Shown: positions 40,287-52,800 of the stretch, piece after piece
Layout of the letters: each line of letters starts with the position of its first letter
Numbering within the stretch: the first letter of the stretch is position 1
NCBI RefSeq assembly: GCF_025698545.1
Contig: NC_068576.1
Coordinates: 53,974,390-54,038,389 of the forward strand
Reading direction: 5' to 3'
DNA from: Gossypium raimondii
Taxonomy: Eukaryota > Streptophyta > Magnoliopsida > Malvales > Malvaceae
DNA length: 64,000 nucleotides
Notes under the pieces: generated by a model
Database searches by the model: none
The model's input: the letters and a program-made list of their open reading frames with translations, nothing else
Told to the model about the DNA's origin: nothing
Made by a program: the position numbers and the translations under genes

Positions 40287-42345
40287 TTAAGTCCTGGCAC
40301 GGACAAGGGGTGATTGAGGTATGGGAGAGTGAGGAGACATCATGTTTTGGGACATGAAATCGTCCCTTCTTCGAGATAAGCTGAGTTTAAGGCTGGCTCG
40401 TCTGCATAGTTTACGAGGAACCATGGCCTCGTTGTGCTTATGCATAAAGGTCGTTATTCTCAACAAAGCAACTTCCATGGTATTGTCATCCATGTTAGCA
40501 AAGCAAACCCTGAACCAACCCGGCTCGTCACAATGGAAAGAAGAACCAGGGGAAACATTGAGCTTAACTTCATTGATAATCACTCGCCACAAGTCCATTT
40601 CAGCATCGAACGTCTTCTCTTTTAGGAGCTTACGAAGATCCATCCATATGAACAATCCAGCATTGCTCTTCAACGAACCGATACCGACTTGAGAAAGACT
40701 CAAAGTGAAATACTTGTGCCTTTTGAACAACTGCTCCTTGCTCTCCACAATGAAACTGTCCACAAAATCATCATCGGACAGCATCGTCGCGATTAAATGC
40801 TGAGTTTGCGAAGACACCAGTCCAAAGCTAGACATTTTCCGAGCACAGCTCACCACTGCATCGTTGTACGAGTATACTATGCCGACTCTGAAACCAGGGA
40901 ACCCCATGTCCTTAGAAAGACTATACACAATGTGGATGAGATCACGATTACACTCCACTTCCTCAATAATCTCCGATATACTAACGAACTCGGGTTCCAT
41001 GAAAACTGTGGCAGCATATATCTCATCACCGATTAAGTGTATGTTCTTTTCGTTTATGAACTTTACAATACCCTTCAATGTGTCTCGATCCAAGATAGTA
41101 CCTAAAGGATTTGATGGATTGGTTATGAGCAAACCCTTGACTCTCAAGTTAGCTTCTTTTGCCTTTTCATATGCAGCTTCCAAGGCAGCTCTAGTGATCT
41201 TGAAATTATTGGAACTTTCACAAACGACAGGAACAAGTTCAACCCCTGTTCTCCACCTCAAGTCACGATCAAATCTGCAAATCAATGGTGAATATTTGAG
41301 TAATCAAAAGTTGGCAAGAACTGTTCAAATTATTGTCCACCATCCTTGAAGGTTCTAAAGTTTTCTATAACTATTGAAGAGTAACTCTGTACTTGATAAT
41401 TATACAGGTCCTTTCAATGAATAAATACACACAGATGGGCCAATAGCTATAAAGTCTATGATATTAAAACAAAGAGACAACGTCGCTTTCAATGAATCCC
41501 ATCCGTGGAATATGGATAGAAAATTAGAAGAAAAAAAAAAACTTGGATGTCAAGATTTTTCTTCTTCAGTTGCATCGTCACATTTGACGTTATTGCTATG
41601 TTGACTATGATTTTTTTTTTCTATCAATGATCTTAGTCATAATTTAATTATTTATTAGTAATTCCTCCACCTTCTTCCTTACTTTCCGCGTGTGTCTGGG
41701 TTAGGGACAAAGGTGAAAAAAATTCAAAACCCAAATTAAACGATCCAAAGGAAAACCCCAAAATGAAAATGTGAAAAAATGATGCATTACCCTGGATAAT
41801 AAGGAGTGGGAACCAGAAAAGCTTCACCGGGATCAGCCAAGCAAAAAGCAACCATCTCATGAGCTCCGGTGGCTCCACCGCTCATAACAATGCGGTCTGG
41901 GTCAAATTTCACTCGACCACCCCTCACTTTCCCCATAAATTTTGCAACAGCCTCTCTGAACTCAGGCATCCCATGATAGTCTTGGAACAGAGCCGTCTCC
42001 TCGAATTTGTTCACACCTTCTGCACTGCACAGAGACGCTTCTGGATGTTCCATGACCCACTTTTTTATAAAGTTAAAGCAAAGCTGCAGAGATTAATAGC
42101 AAAGAAACCATCAGTATCTCCATAGATAAGATAAGCAGTCATGTTACTGTAAAATTCATGGAAGGGAGGGGAGGGGGTCTTTAACTCTTTATAGTTACCT
42201 GATTCTCAGCTAGACCCATCTGAATGACACCATCAGGTCTATCAATGGGATGAAAAGGGTTGGTCTCATATGCCTTCCATCCATCGAAATAAGGTGAGTC
42301 TTCACCATGACCATTACCAGTTGCAATCTTAGATATGGCCACCAT
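40287..42345 (-). CDS. ACS: 1-aminocyclopropane-1-carboxylate synthase, type I
   Basis: Three exons (complement of 42199-42345, 41791-42083, 40287-41274) give 475 residues, within the usual ACS range. The PLP enzyme converts S-adenosylmethionine to ACC, the rate-limiting step of ethylene synthesis, in the cytosol. Landmarks: GLAENQ at the first exon end, [36 protein letters not shown], and [14 protein letters not shown], whose Lys (about residue 268) forms the PLP Schiff base. The C terminus keeps RRRDDF followed by three Ser-Pro sites ([15 protein letters not shown]), the type I tail (ACS2/ACS6-like) targeted by MAP kinases and calcium-dependent kinases to stabilise the protein. A minus-strand TATA box lies about 175 nt upstream, and a solo LTR begins 718 bp before the ATG. 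Confidence 0.95.
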
Positions 42346-42519
42346 TTTTTTTTTCTATAAAGAAAATAAATTAGCTTTGGTAGTTTACAGAGAAAGAATA
42401 GATTTAGCTTTGGTGATGTAAACAAGAAATTAAAATAAATGAAGAGAAAGAAAGAAAGAATAGATTAGCTTTGGTGAGTGTGTTGAAATGGTTGAGCTAT
42501 GGTGGATCTGGCCTCAAGG

Positions 42520-42527
42520 TATTTATA
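42520..42527 (-). promoter_or_regulatory. TATA box of the ACC synthase gene
   Basis: TATAAATA on the minus strand, about 175 nt before the ATG. It is the best core-promoter match between the gene and the upstream retroelement, and implies a leader of about 140 nt. Confidence 0.55.
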
Positions 42528-43062
42528 AGTGTTGAATGATATTTGATATCTACCTGTACTGAACAAAGTCTTTACGATGGCTTGGGTATATCTAAGAAAG
42601 TTCCATGGAGGAACAAAGAATACTCTTTTTTAACGTCACTTTTGGATTTTTAGTTACCATTTTTTATATTTTTTTGCTAATGGAATTCTAGAAAATTAAA
42701 TAAAAAATTGGAAAAGAATATATAGATTTTATGTTAAGTATTAAATTTAAGAAATAATTTTAATGTACCACTTATAAATAAATATTAATGATTTTATTTT
42801 GACATAACTAAACATTAATAGTAACAATTATGCTAAATATTAATAACTCCTGAATTTAGGTTTTAGAGTTGTAGTATCTATTTATAATTAATTATTATTT
42901 AATTATATTTAAATAAAATAATTAATATTTATTTATAAGCCCATAATTATGTTTTTTATTTAATGATGAAGTACCATGTTATTATTTTTCTTAAATTTAA
43001 ATGTAATTGCTTGTAATTAGATATTTAATATATTTATTTGGATGATCATTATAATAAATGAG
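42528..43062. other. ACC synthase upstream region
   Basis: AT-rich sequence between the TATA box and the solo LTR. It should hold the proximal regulatory sites of the ACC synthase. No specific motif can be called with confidence. Confidence 0.4.
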
Positions 43063-45682
43063 TGTAACGACCCGATAGTTATGGGTGTCGAAAATTGTAT
43101 TTCTGGAACTCCATTTTCGTAAATCAGACTCGTAAATATTTATTAGATATATTTATAAAGTTAGTTGTGTATTTAATTAGGTTTTGGTTCAGTGAATTTG
43201 CATGAATTAAGAGTAATTAGGTAAAAGGACTAAATTGCATAAAGTGTGAAAGTTGAAATGGTTACACAATTCTAGACAATGCTAGGGGTTTCAAAGTTTT
43301 CAAGTTCAATTGGTTAGGCAATTTAGTCCATTTTTCTTGTAATTTTTATGTTTTTGGAATCCCGGTGTTAAATACTACCCGACCCATGTCGAAATTTTAG
43401 AAATTATTGAGTTTTTAAGTGTTGTATATGTTGAATAATTTTAGAATTAGGGATTAAATTGATAGATTTTAAGCTAGAAATGAAAAGGGATTAAATTATA
43501 GAATAAATTGTAATTTTTGAGTAATAGGAACTAAATTGTAAAAATTTGAAATTTAGGGATTTAAGTGAAAATATGGATTTAAGTTAAAAATAGGGAGTTA
43601 AATTTAGTCTAAAGTGGAATTTGCATGAAAATAAAGAATTAAATGTGAAGAATAAAAGTTAGTCTCAGTTTAGGGACTAAATTGGAATTTAGGCAAACAT
43701 TGAGTAAAAATTGAAATATTCAATATAAAATTTAATTGTGTTGTATTGATGAATTTTAATTGTTTTAATTTTGTAGCTAAAGTCGTACCGGAATCTTCGA
43801 CTAAAAAGGGAAAAGATAAAGTCGACGAGGAATAGCTCAGAGTTTTCGGTTTGTATTTATATAACCCGAACTTAGTTATTAATTGTTGTATTTTTTATTT
43901 AATGCATATGGTAAGTATTGAGGTGAATATTTGACACTTTGTCATTGAATTGAATTTAAGTTGATTGAATGGATTGAATTGGTATATATATATATTGAAT
44001 ATATTGATTATTTGAATTGAAATGAATATTGGTTGTATTCGAAAAGTGAATTGGAACCCTATTAACTGTATCGGGCTCAGTCAGATATAGATGGCATGCC
44101 ATAGGATTGGAAGAGTTCAGAGATTTCTTCGACTTTAAGTCGATGAGACACTGGGTGTTAATTTATTACTTCAGATTTATTCGATGAGGCACTGGGTGTC
44201 AATTTACTTCGGTTTAACCGATGAGACACTGGGTGTCAATTTACTACTTCGAATTATCCGATGAGGCACTGGGTGCCAAACTGGTGTGTTTGGTTGGATC
44301 AGTGTATCTGTCCGAGTCTGAGTCGTGTTAATAGGGGTAATTAAATAAAACAGTATTATAATTGATATGGTATGTGAATTGAAAATGAAATAGTGAATTG
44401 AAATATGCAAATGAAATACATGAATTATGTATTCATGAATTGGATATGAAATGAGTAATGTTATTGTTAAATGATATATGAATCAAATTGTGAAAAGCTA
44501 TTATATCGCAACTGATGAAAATTGAGTAGAGTATAAAATGAGGTATTCATGATTTGAGTATTGAATGGTTAATGCTATTGTATAAATAAATGTGGTTTTA
44601 AACATGTAATTGCGCTTAACATTTAATTGTGTATGTTATATTGTTTTGTTTTTAAATATTCGGATTATAGAAATACCACTGAGTTTTACTTAGCGTACGG
44701 TTTTGTTTTCTATGCGCAGGTTAGGTACTTAATTTTGATCGCTAATTCAACATCCAACAACGATCCCGAACTCAAACGTGGTGATGTTTATCCTTTTGAA
44801 ATGTGTCGCCATGAACCTAAGGTGTCTAAATAATAATTATTTTGTGGATTGATTGTAAATGAGATTATAAGTTTAATATTGGTTGGCATATATCTATAAG
44901 TATGTGTTTAGGTTTGAAGCCTTATTATGGTATGTTAAATTGATGTTTAAGTGTTCATGTTTAAGGCGAAAATGGATTGAAATTGGTATGTTTGTAATTT
45001 GGATTAAATTGATGTTTTGGTGATTTGTTTTGATGATATAATTGTGGTGCCAATCAGGGTACATTGGTTGGACACCTAAGATGATTGTTTCAACATGTTT
45101 TGAATGTGTTTGATTGTGATTTGAAATAGTTAAACGAATGATTTTTGAGTTGTTTAATGTCCAAGCTTGCAAAGATTGGTAAACTTGTTATTTAAGGTAC
45201 ATTTTGAGTCCACACGGCTAGCACATGAGCGTTCGAGGCCGTTTCGAAAGGGCACACGGTCTGACACACAGGTGTGTGGCTTGGCCGTGTGACCCAAGTT
45301 AGAGAGCTATACGGGTATAGACACGGGCTGGGACACGGCCGTGTGTCCCTATTTTGAATACCCACACAGTCTAAGACATGGGCGTGTCTCTTGGCCATGT
45401 GAGTCACACAGCCTAACCACATGACCATGTGAACCTTGCAGCTTTGAAAATTTTTATTATTTTTCGAAAATTTCTCTAAGTTTCCGAATTAGTCCCGATT
45501 TGTTTCAAACATGTATTTTGGGCCTCGAGGGCTCGAATAAGGGACAATATTTATGAGTTTAATTTTTTTTACTTGAATATAATATGATAAGAAATGTTTG
45601 AAATTTATGTCTGTTTGATCGATAAACTTCGGTAATGCTCCGAAACCCTATTCCGACGACGGATGTGGGTTAGGGTGTTACA
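43063..45682. mobile_element. Probable solo LTR of a Ty3/gypsy-type element (2620 bp)
   Basis: Begins TGTAACGACCC and ends GGGTTAGGGTGTTACA, flanked by a near-perfect 5-bp duplication (ATGAG at 43058-43062, ACGAG at 45683-45687). There is no protein domain, primer-binding site or polypurine tract inside. It contains GC-rich CACACGG/CCGTGTG palindrome clusters at about 45205-45430 and the motif CCGACGACGGATGTGGGTTA near its right end, shared as CCGTCGTCGG...TAACCC with the left end of 52806-56027. Long LTRs with this style are known from Tekay/Del-type gypsy elements. That family call is inference. Confidence 0.7.
44141..44280. repeat. Tandem repeat inside the solo LTR (about 40-bp units)
   Basis: Four copies starting CGATGAGRCACTGGGTGY occur at 44141, 44182, 44219 and 44259, so the period is 37-41 bp and the last copy is partial. 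Confidence 0.8.
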
Positions 45683-48600
45683 ACGAGTCTCATTATACTA
45701 AGGTAAAAAATAAAAATAAAAAATCACTTGACTAATTAATTAACCATTATTTTCTTGTTTGTTATATATTCCTTTTATGGATGATATTCGAGTTTATGTA
45801 AAAAGTACTTTAATATATTTTAAAAAAATATAAAATAATTGGCGGTAATTGTGTTTAATCGAATTTAAGCTTCACCCAAAAGTCTATTTTATTAACTACA
45901 CAAAGTTGATTTATCTAATAAAATAAATTCCATTCTTATATTTTCATTTGTGTTGGGATTAAATTTTAATTAATTAATTATTTAGAACAAAATATACTGT
46001 GGTACTGTTTTTCCTCAATCAACACGCTACATCTGTTTAAGGAAATTTGGTTTTTTTTTTCTGGCCACGACAATAATTTCAGTCTGGCAATGCAATAATT
46101 ATAGAAGCCCAAAAAAGATCCACCATCCACACGGTGTGGTGTGGTCACCGTGTATTATTACATACGTGTATTAAATGAGGTTAGCCTAATCCAAAAATGG
46201 TCCCATGTGATAATCATACTAAATATTTCATCTATTACATGACTACCATGTGATACTATGTTCCATTTTTAGTGTATGAAATTGTTGTTTTTCACATTTT
46301 TAATAACACATTACATGATATGCATAAAGTGGATGTTAGATCTACCGACCAATCATTGGGTTGTCTTTCCCAACCGAACCCTTTTTTGGTCCTCCGTTGA
46401 TTACTCTCTACTTTTTGTTTTAAACCTCCATATTTGCTTAAACTAATGATACCGCCCTTCAAAATTGGAAATCAAGGTTAGTGGTGTATGATTGAGAGCT
46501 CTTGTTCAACATTTTGCACTCTGCATACCCACGTATGAGACATTTTTCTATTAATTATTTTTAGTTTGTTTTTATTTTTCCATAATGTGAGCAACATCTT
46601 AGCACCAAAAAAAAATATAGTGAATTTTTGTTTATCATTTTTAAAATTGTAAAATTTTTAAGTTAAAATATTGATAATAATTCAATTCTATCCTTTTAAA
46701 ATGGTAAATTTAGAGTTTAAGTTTTTAGGTATTGTAAAATATTAAGTTTAATACATTAAGAAAATTACATTTTAACTCCTCCAAACCTTATATCAATTAA
46801 TTTAATGTAGCTTATCTCTTTTAACATGCACTAGCATGACACACACATATATATACTTTGATATTTTCTATATGGTTGGATAATTTTTTACACATTTTAA
46901 AAAATGAGAAAATGTACAATATTTTTAATTATACAAAAATGCCTATATATATACCACATTATTGCATGCTTTAAACAAACTAAATTACGCCAAATTCTTT
47001 GATGGTTAAAAAATATGTCTTAACACTAAAAACTTAAATGATAAAAATCCTCGTAAAATAAATCAACAATAAATTAAGCCCATGTGATAATCATACTAAA
47101 TATTCCATTTTTCGTAGGATACCGACTTGTAAGAAATTGGTCCTTATTTCACTCATTAGTGTCTACCTTTTGTTTTAAACCACCATGTTTGCTTCAACTA
47201 ATGATAGGCCCCTTGAAAACTGGAAATCAATGTTGGTGGTGTAGGAGGACTCTTGCTGAACATAGAACATTTGGATAATTTGAGTTTACAAGTTTTGGGG
47301 TGTGCATACCGACATAGAAAATTGCTTTAGAGAGATAAAGGATGAAATATAAAATTTTAAAGGGTTAAAACTGTAAATTTGTTGTTATATTAACATGTAA
47401 TTTTTAAAATTTTGAAGGGACTACAAAATAATTTTACTATTTTAGAGGGCCAAGATCATTGCGTGCTCCTCTATCTACGCCCCTACATAGTACCTGTTTA
47501 CTCCCTTACTTGTACCATGCGTGTTTGATGGTTTTAGTTTTTCTATTATAAGCTGATCATTTATAATTATTCTCTTTTTTTTTTGAAATATGTAATTTTG
47601 TATCTTATATATTTCTTTTACGATTTATATTTGAGATTCGTGATTATTTTTCTTAACAATGTCGAGTGTTTGAAACTTACATTCTCTCATTAGAAATACA
47701 ATCATGTTACTATTGCATCTAACACTTATTCCAAATGTATATTTTTAATTTAGCAAGGGTAATGCCAAGTGAGGGCAACCACCGTGGCACAAAAACATGT
47801 TATGACATGGCACACGTAAAATTTTATAAAAATTGGATACAATTTTTTTTTTTGCATTTAAAGAAAAAAAGAGAAAAAGAAAAGAAATATACTATTTATC
47901 TAACTATAAAAAAAATGCCAGAATGTATATCACATTTAAATAAAACAAGTCATATGAATTTATTTTAATGAAATTAAAAAAAATTGGTCTCAAAAATACG
48001 AAACGACTAAAAATAATAAAAATTATAGTAGTGAATCCACCAAAAAAATGCGTAGTAAAAGCACCTTCCATAGCTTGGAAATCCATTATGATGGACAACT
48101 AATTAATTGGATAATTATATGAAGCCACCTTCAGTTTTGACAGGTTCAGGAGTCTCACCTGTAACTAGTCTTATGTGCCTAACACATTAAAATATTTATA
48201 TATAAATATTCTGCAAGCACTTCTTTAATTAGGAAGTCAAAGCATTTGGTTGCTGCAAATGCGGCTTTGAAAATTCTTATGTGCTTCAATAACACTAAAG
48301 CTATTGTGTTTGAAATGGTCGAACCATAAGTTTAGAAGAGCTTTATTAAATTAAATAACAAAAATAATTGGATTTAATTGCCTTTGGTTAGGAAAAAAAA
48401 AAACATGATCTTCAATACTCATGTGAAATTCATGAAGCTTATGTATGTTGATGTTTCAATGGTGAAAAAAGAAAACCTTGAGAGAATGGTTCAAAGACTC
48501 AAAACAAATGGTGGAACACGTGAAGGCAGCCATGGTCACTTTTTGATGTAGCAGAAAAGTAAGATTTTTAAGAATACAAGGAATTGAACATGGGAAGTTG

Positions 48601-49551
48601 ACTGACAAGAAGTAAAATAACATAAATATGTTGGCATTTTGACAAAATCATGTTAAGACTTATTGACCATGTGTTGGAAACTGTTGTACCGTCAAAATTC
48701 ACCATTATTCTTCAAGTTTTGAGAATTCAACATTTTGTCCAACCAAAACTAGGATGATGTTCAGGGTATATAAATATACTCTCTCATCAGCAGCATCACT
48801 TTTCGGGTCGGGGTTACCCTGCAAGCACATTGCAGGGTGGTTGATGTGGGAAGTTTGAAGTCATCACGAAACAAAAGGATATCAATTTTTGCAGAATCCC
48901 GCCAATACAGAGCTCTTTACTTTTTTTTAAGTCATGTTTACAACGTGGACTTGCATGCACAATCACTAGCTTGATAGAATCTAGGAATACGTCAGGTTTT
49001 CTTAAGTTATGTACATGCATATGCCATATTAGTTATCACAATCCAATATAAAAACTTAAATAAACAAATTAACCTGTTAGATTCATTGTATCAGATAAAG
49101 CATGTAAGGTTCAGTGCATTCTGATTGAAGAAGTCACCATCAGATTCTAAAGCATTACAGTATTGCTCCACCGAAGTAGTGTGATATGCACCACTCCACT
49201 CAACACAGCAGACATACCTCTATTTATTTGCTTTTGCTAACGATGTAAGATAAACCACTTATTTTCTTTGAACTAGAAGACTCGGTTTTCGGTTCTGAGA
49301 ATATACTATAAATTTAACAGGAACCCGAACCCTGCTCTTGGACTAAAACCCATGTTATGGGTTTGAATAACACTTCTTGTTATAGTGATAAACCAACTAT
49401 AAGTTTGATTTGTACATACAAAATGTACAGGTACGTCATCCTGGTTTTACAACAATGAATAAGCAACTTTGCTTTGATAGTTTCTATGATAGACATTTTA
49501 TATGAGAGGATACAATTTACCTGAGCACAAAAGGAACACAAGAAAATCACA
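45683..49551. other. Gene-free spacer with a diverged duplicated segment
   Basis: No gene seen. About 46190-46530 and 47078-47330 share the ordered motifs ATCATACTAAATATT, CTTTTTGTTTTAAACC, GCTTAAACTAATGATA or its variant, and TGGAAATCAA...GGTGGTGTA, so one is a diverged copy of the other. The interval 47340-47490 is likely old transposon debris. Small frames (47735-47968, 47904-48098, 48814-49020) have no domain. The right end adjoins the last exon of the DDA1 relic. Confidence 0.45.
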
Positions 49552-50481
49552 TTATGTAGTTGAAGCCTTAGCTTGCTTGCATCCATGTTCTGGGATTAGA
49601 TGTTCAGTGGCAGCTCTCTTCGGTCTCAACTGCAATGGAAAAGCAGTAAGAAACTGCATTAAACACCCCACACCTACTCTCATATTTTATGCATGCGTCC
49701 ATGAATTTCTATATGTGACTAGGAAGTTATTTAGATGCAGTCTTATAACATGAAAGAATCATAAAAAAAAAGCTACTAACCTTCTCCTCGTCATGCTGAT
49801 AGAAATTTCTAGTAAGTAAATTTTGTCTCAGTAGTTATAACTGTTAGAAGTGTTTGAGATATCAGTCACGGATAAAGAAAATGTTCCTAGAAGGATTAAA
49901 ACAAAAAACTATTCATGATAAAATTCTAGACTTCAAAGTCAATGAGCTATGGCACTCTGAATCAGGATGCAATTTGAAGTAGTTCTTTTATATTTGTAGC
50001 TCAGACAGTTCACATGGAGAAATAAGATTGTCAACATTTTCATTCCAATTGACAGACTTCAGAGAACAATTTAAATGATTTAAGTGATACAATCGTTGTA
50101 TTCTGATTACAAATCTCCATTCTCTGTTGATTTCAAAACAAAACTGTCTGACAGAACGTGAACAAGGCTAAATCAGTTCCACCTTTTCAGAGGAAGATAA
50201 GAAAAAGTAGTTGCAAATTGCAATGCCATGTACCAAGTGCTGCATAAATTTTAGTTTCTCAACTGTATCCATCTATTTGAAGCCCAATTGTCACAACAGT
50301 ATCTTTGTCGAACTAATCAAATCAAAATATCAAGTTCCAGTTCAGACTAATCAAATCAAATATCAAGTTCCAGTTCAGACATATCAAGATACTTTTCCAG
50401 CAATCATGGTCTCAAACACAAGACAACATTCAACATCCAAGAAAGGTATCCTAGCCAAATAATTATTATGGTATATGGCAT

Positions 50482-50975
50482 TGTTGAAGTTGGCTTTCAT
50501 GCAGCACAAGAAGCAGCACAAGGAGCAGATCAAGCTGCCCGAGCCATGCAAATTGCAGCTGGAGTACATGTTGACATTTTGTTACTTTTCAGCTTATGTT
50601 TTGTTGCTTAGTTAGATTTGAACCAAGTTTGTAATGAGTTTGTTGTAAGTTGGTGCTGATAAGATTTGATAAGTCAGCACTACAAGATGTACAAGCAATG
50701 TTTTATTAGTTTCAAGGCAATGTTAGTGGAGTTAGGTGAGTTTAGGTAAATTTTTGCTGTAATCAACTTCACAATCACTTGATATATGTAATGTTTTACA
50801 TTTTCAAATATGAATGAATAAATTTTTCATCAAATTCTCCCTTAGTTCTCTGCTTAAAATTCTTCTTTATTTTGTTCTTCATACCCGATTCTGCTTGTTT
50901 TGCTTAACAAGTCATTGAGCCTTCTAGCTCAAGTATCTGTTAACTTCATTCATCTTGCATTCTTAGTTCTAACAA
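50482..50975 (+). repeat. 5' LTR of the copia element
   Basis: 494 bp, beginning TGTTGAAGTTGG and ending TTCTAACA. A TATATG promoter-like motif and an AATAAA signal near the CAAATATGAATGAATAAA stretch (about 50806-50823) suit an LTR promoter and polyadenylation region. Confidence 0.93.
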
Positions 50976-50977
50976 TT

Positions 50978-50990
50978 GGTATCTAGAACT
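50978..50990 (+). other. Primer-binding site of the copia element
   Basis: TGGTATCTAGAAC starts 2 nt after the LTR and resembles the initiator-Met tRNA complement TGGTATCAGAGC used by plant copia elements. Confidence 0.7.
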
Positions 50991-52800
50991 CATCTTCTTA
51001 GTGGACCTGTCATTTTTCAATCCTTAAAACCATGTCTTCATTTGGATTCTCTCCAGCTCCACCACCAATGTTCAATGGAGAAAGCTATCACATTTGGGTA
51101 GTAAAAATGAAGACCTACCTGTAGGCATTTGAACTATGGGAGGTTGTCAATTCATACGTTGAACCAGCACCTCTAAAAGCCAATCCCACTGTGGCTCAGA
51201 TCAGGCAACACATAGATGAAGGAACCAAAAGACACAAAGCCATGTCATGCATCCAAAACAGTGTGTCTGATGTGATTTTTACAAGGATCATGGCTTGTGA
51301 GTCTCCAAAACAAGCCTGGGATAGACTGAAGGAGGAGTTTCAAGGGATTGAAAGAACGAGACAGCAACAACTACTGAATTTGAGAAGGGACTTTAAAATT
51401 TTGAAGATGAAGGAAGAAGAAATAGTAAAATAATATTCAGAAAGAAACATGGATGTTGTGAACAGCATCAGATTGCTTGGGGATCAGTTTAGTGAAGCAA
51501 GAATTGTAGAGAAGGTTATCTCAACCTTGCTTGAGAGATATGAAGCTAAGATTTTTATCCTGAAAGATTCAAGAAATCTGTCAAGCATCTCCTTGACTGA
51601 GCTGACCAATACTCTCTATGCTCAGGAACAGAGAAGAGCTAGCAAGCAGGAGGAGCATCAATAAGGTGCCTTCTAAGCTAAGAGCAGACATGCCTCGAGC
51701 TCCTCTGGTCATAAAGGTAAGAAGACCTGGTCAGACAAGCCTAGAAGAGATGGAGCAAGAATAAGGTATTCACCTTGCCCACATTACAAAAGGCTCAGCC
51801 ATCTAGAAGCAAACTGCTAGTTCAGGCCTGATGTGCAGTGCAAATTTTGCAAAAGGATGGGTCATTTTGAGAAGGTTTGCAGAAACAAAGGCAAGTTGAA
51901 GCAAAATCAACCTCAACAGCTTAGAGCTAAAGCTCAACTGGCAGAAGAAGGTAGTGATCAAGAAGAGCAAGTCTTTGTTGTCTCATGCTCAGCTGCCAAA
52001 AGAAAAGCCACAAAAGGATGGTTGATTGACAGTGGCTGCACAAACCACATGACCCCTCATGTTGCTATCTTTAAGAACATAGATAGAAGCATCAAAACAA
52101 GGGTAAAAGTTGGCAATGGACACTTCATCAAAGCAGAAGGCAAGGGAGATGTGCTGATTGACACTCCTACAGGTACCAAACTTGTTTCTAATGTCTTGTT
52201 TGTGCTTGAAATTGACAGAAATCTGCTTAGTATTGCTCAGTTGCTTGAAAAAGGATACTCGGTTGTATTCAAAGGCAAAGAATGCCTAATTAAAGATCTA
52301 AGAGGATTTAAACTCATGTCAGTGACCATGGCTGACAAAAGTTTTGTAGTAGATTGAAACAAGAGTTCAAACAGTGCCTATAAAGCTGTCTTAAATGAGT
52401 CTAAGCTATGGCACAAAAGGCTAGGTCATGCAAACTACAAGTCACTGGTTCAGCTGACCAAAAGGGACTTGGTTGAAAACTTCTCCAAATCAATCGAGAA
52501 AGAAGATGTTTGTGAAGTGTGTCAGCTAGGAAAGCAAGCTAGACTATCATTTCCTTTGAACAATGCCTAGAGAGCCTTTGAAAGGTTGCAACTAGTCCAC
52601 ACTGATGTGTATTGCCCTATGAAAACACAGTCCTTGAATGGTAGTAGGTATTTCATCCTTTTCATTGATGATTTCTTGAGGTTTTGCTGGGTTTACTTCT
52701 TAAAGAACAAGTCAGAAGTGGCATCAGTATTTTGGAAGTTCAAGGCTGTAGCAAAAACAGAATCAGGTTGCAAGTTCAAGACACTAAGGTCTGATAATGG

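Noticed and set aside
40342-41349. Plus-strand open frames opposite the ACC synthase
   Set aside because: They are shadows of the well-conserved minus-strand exon.
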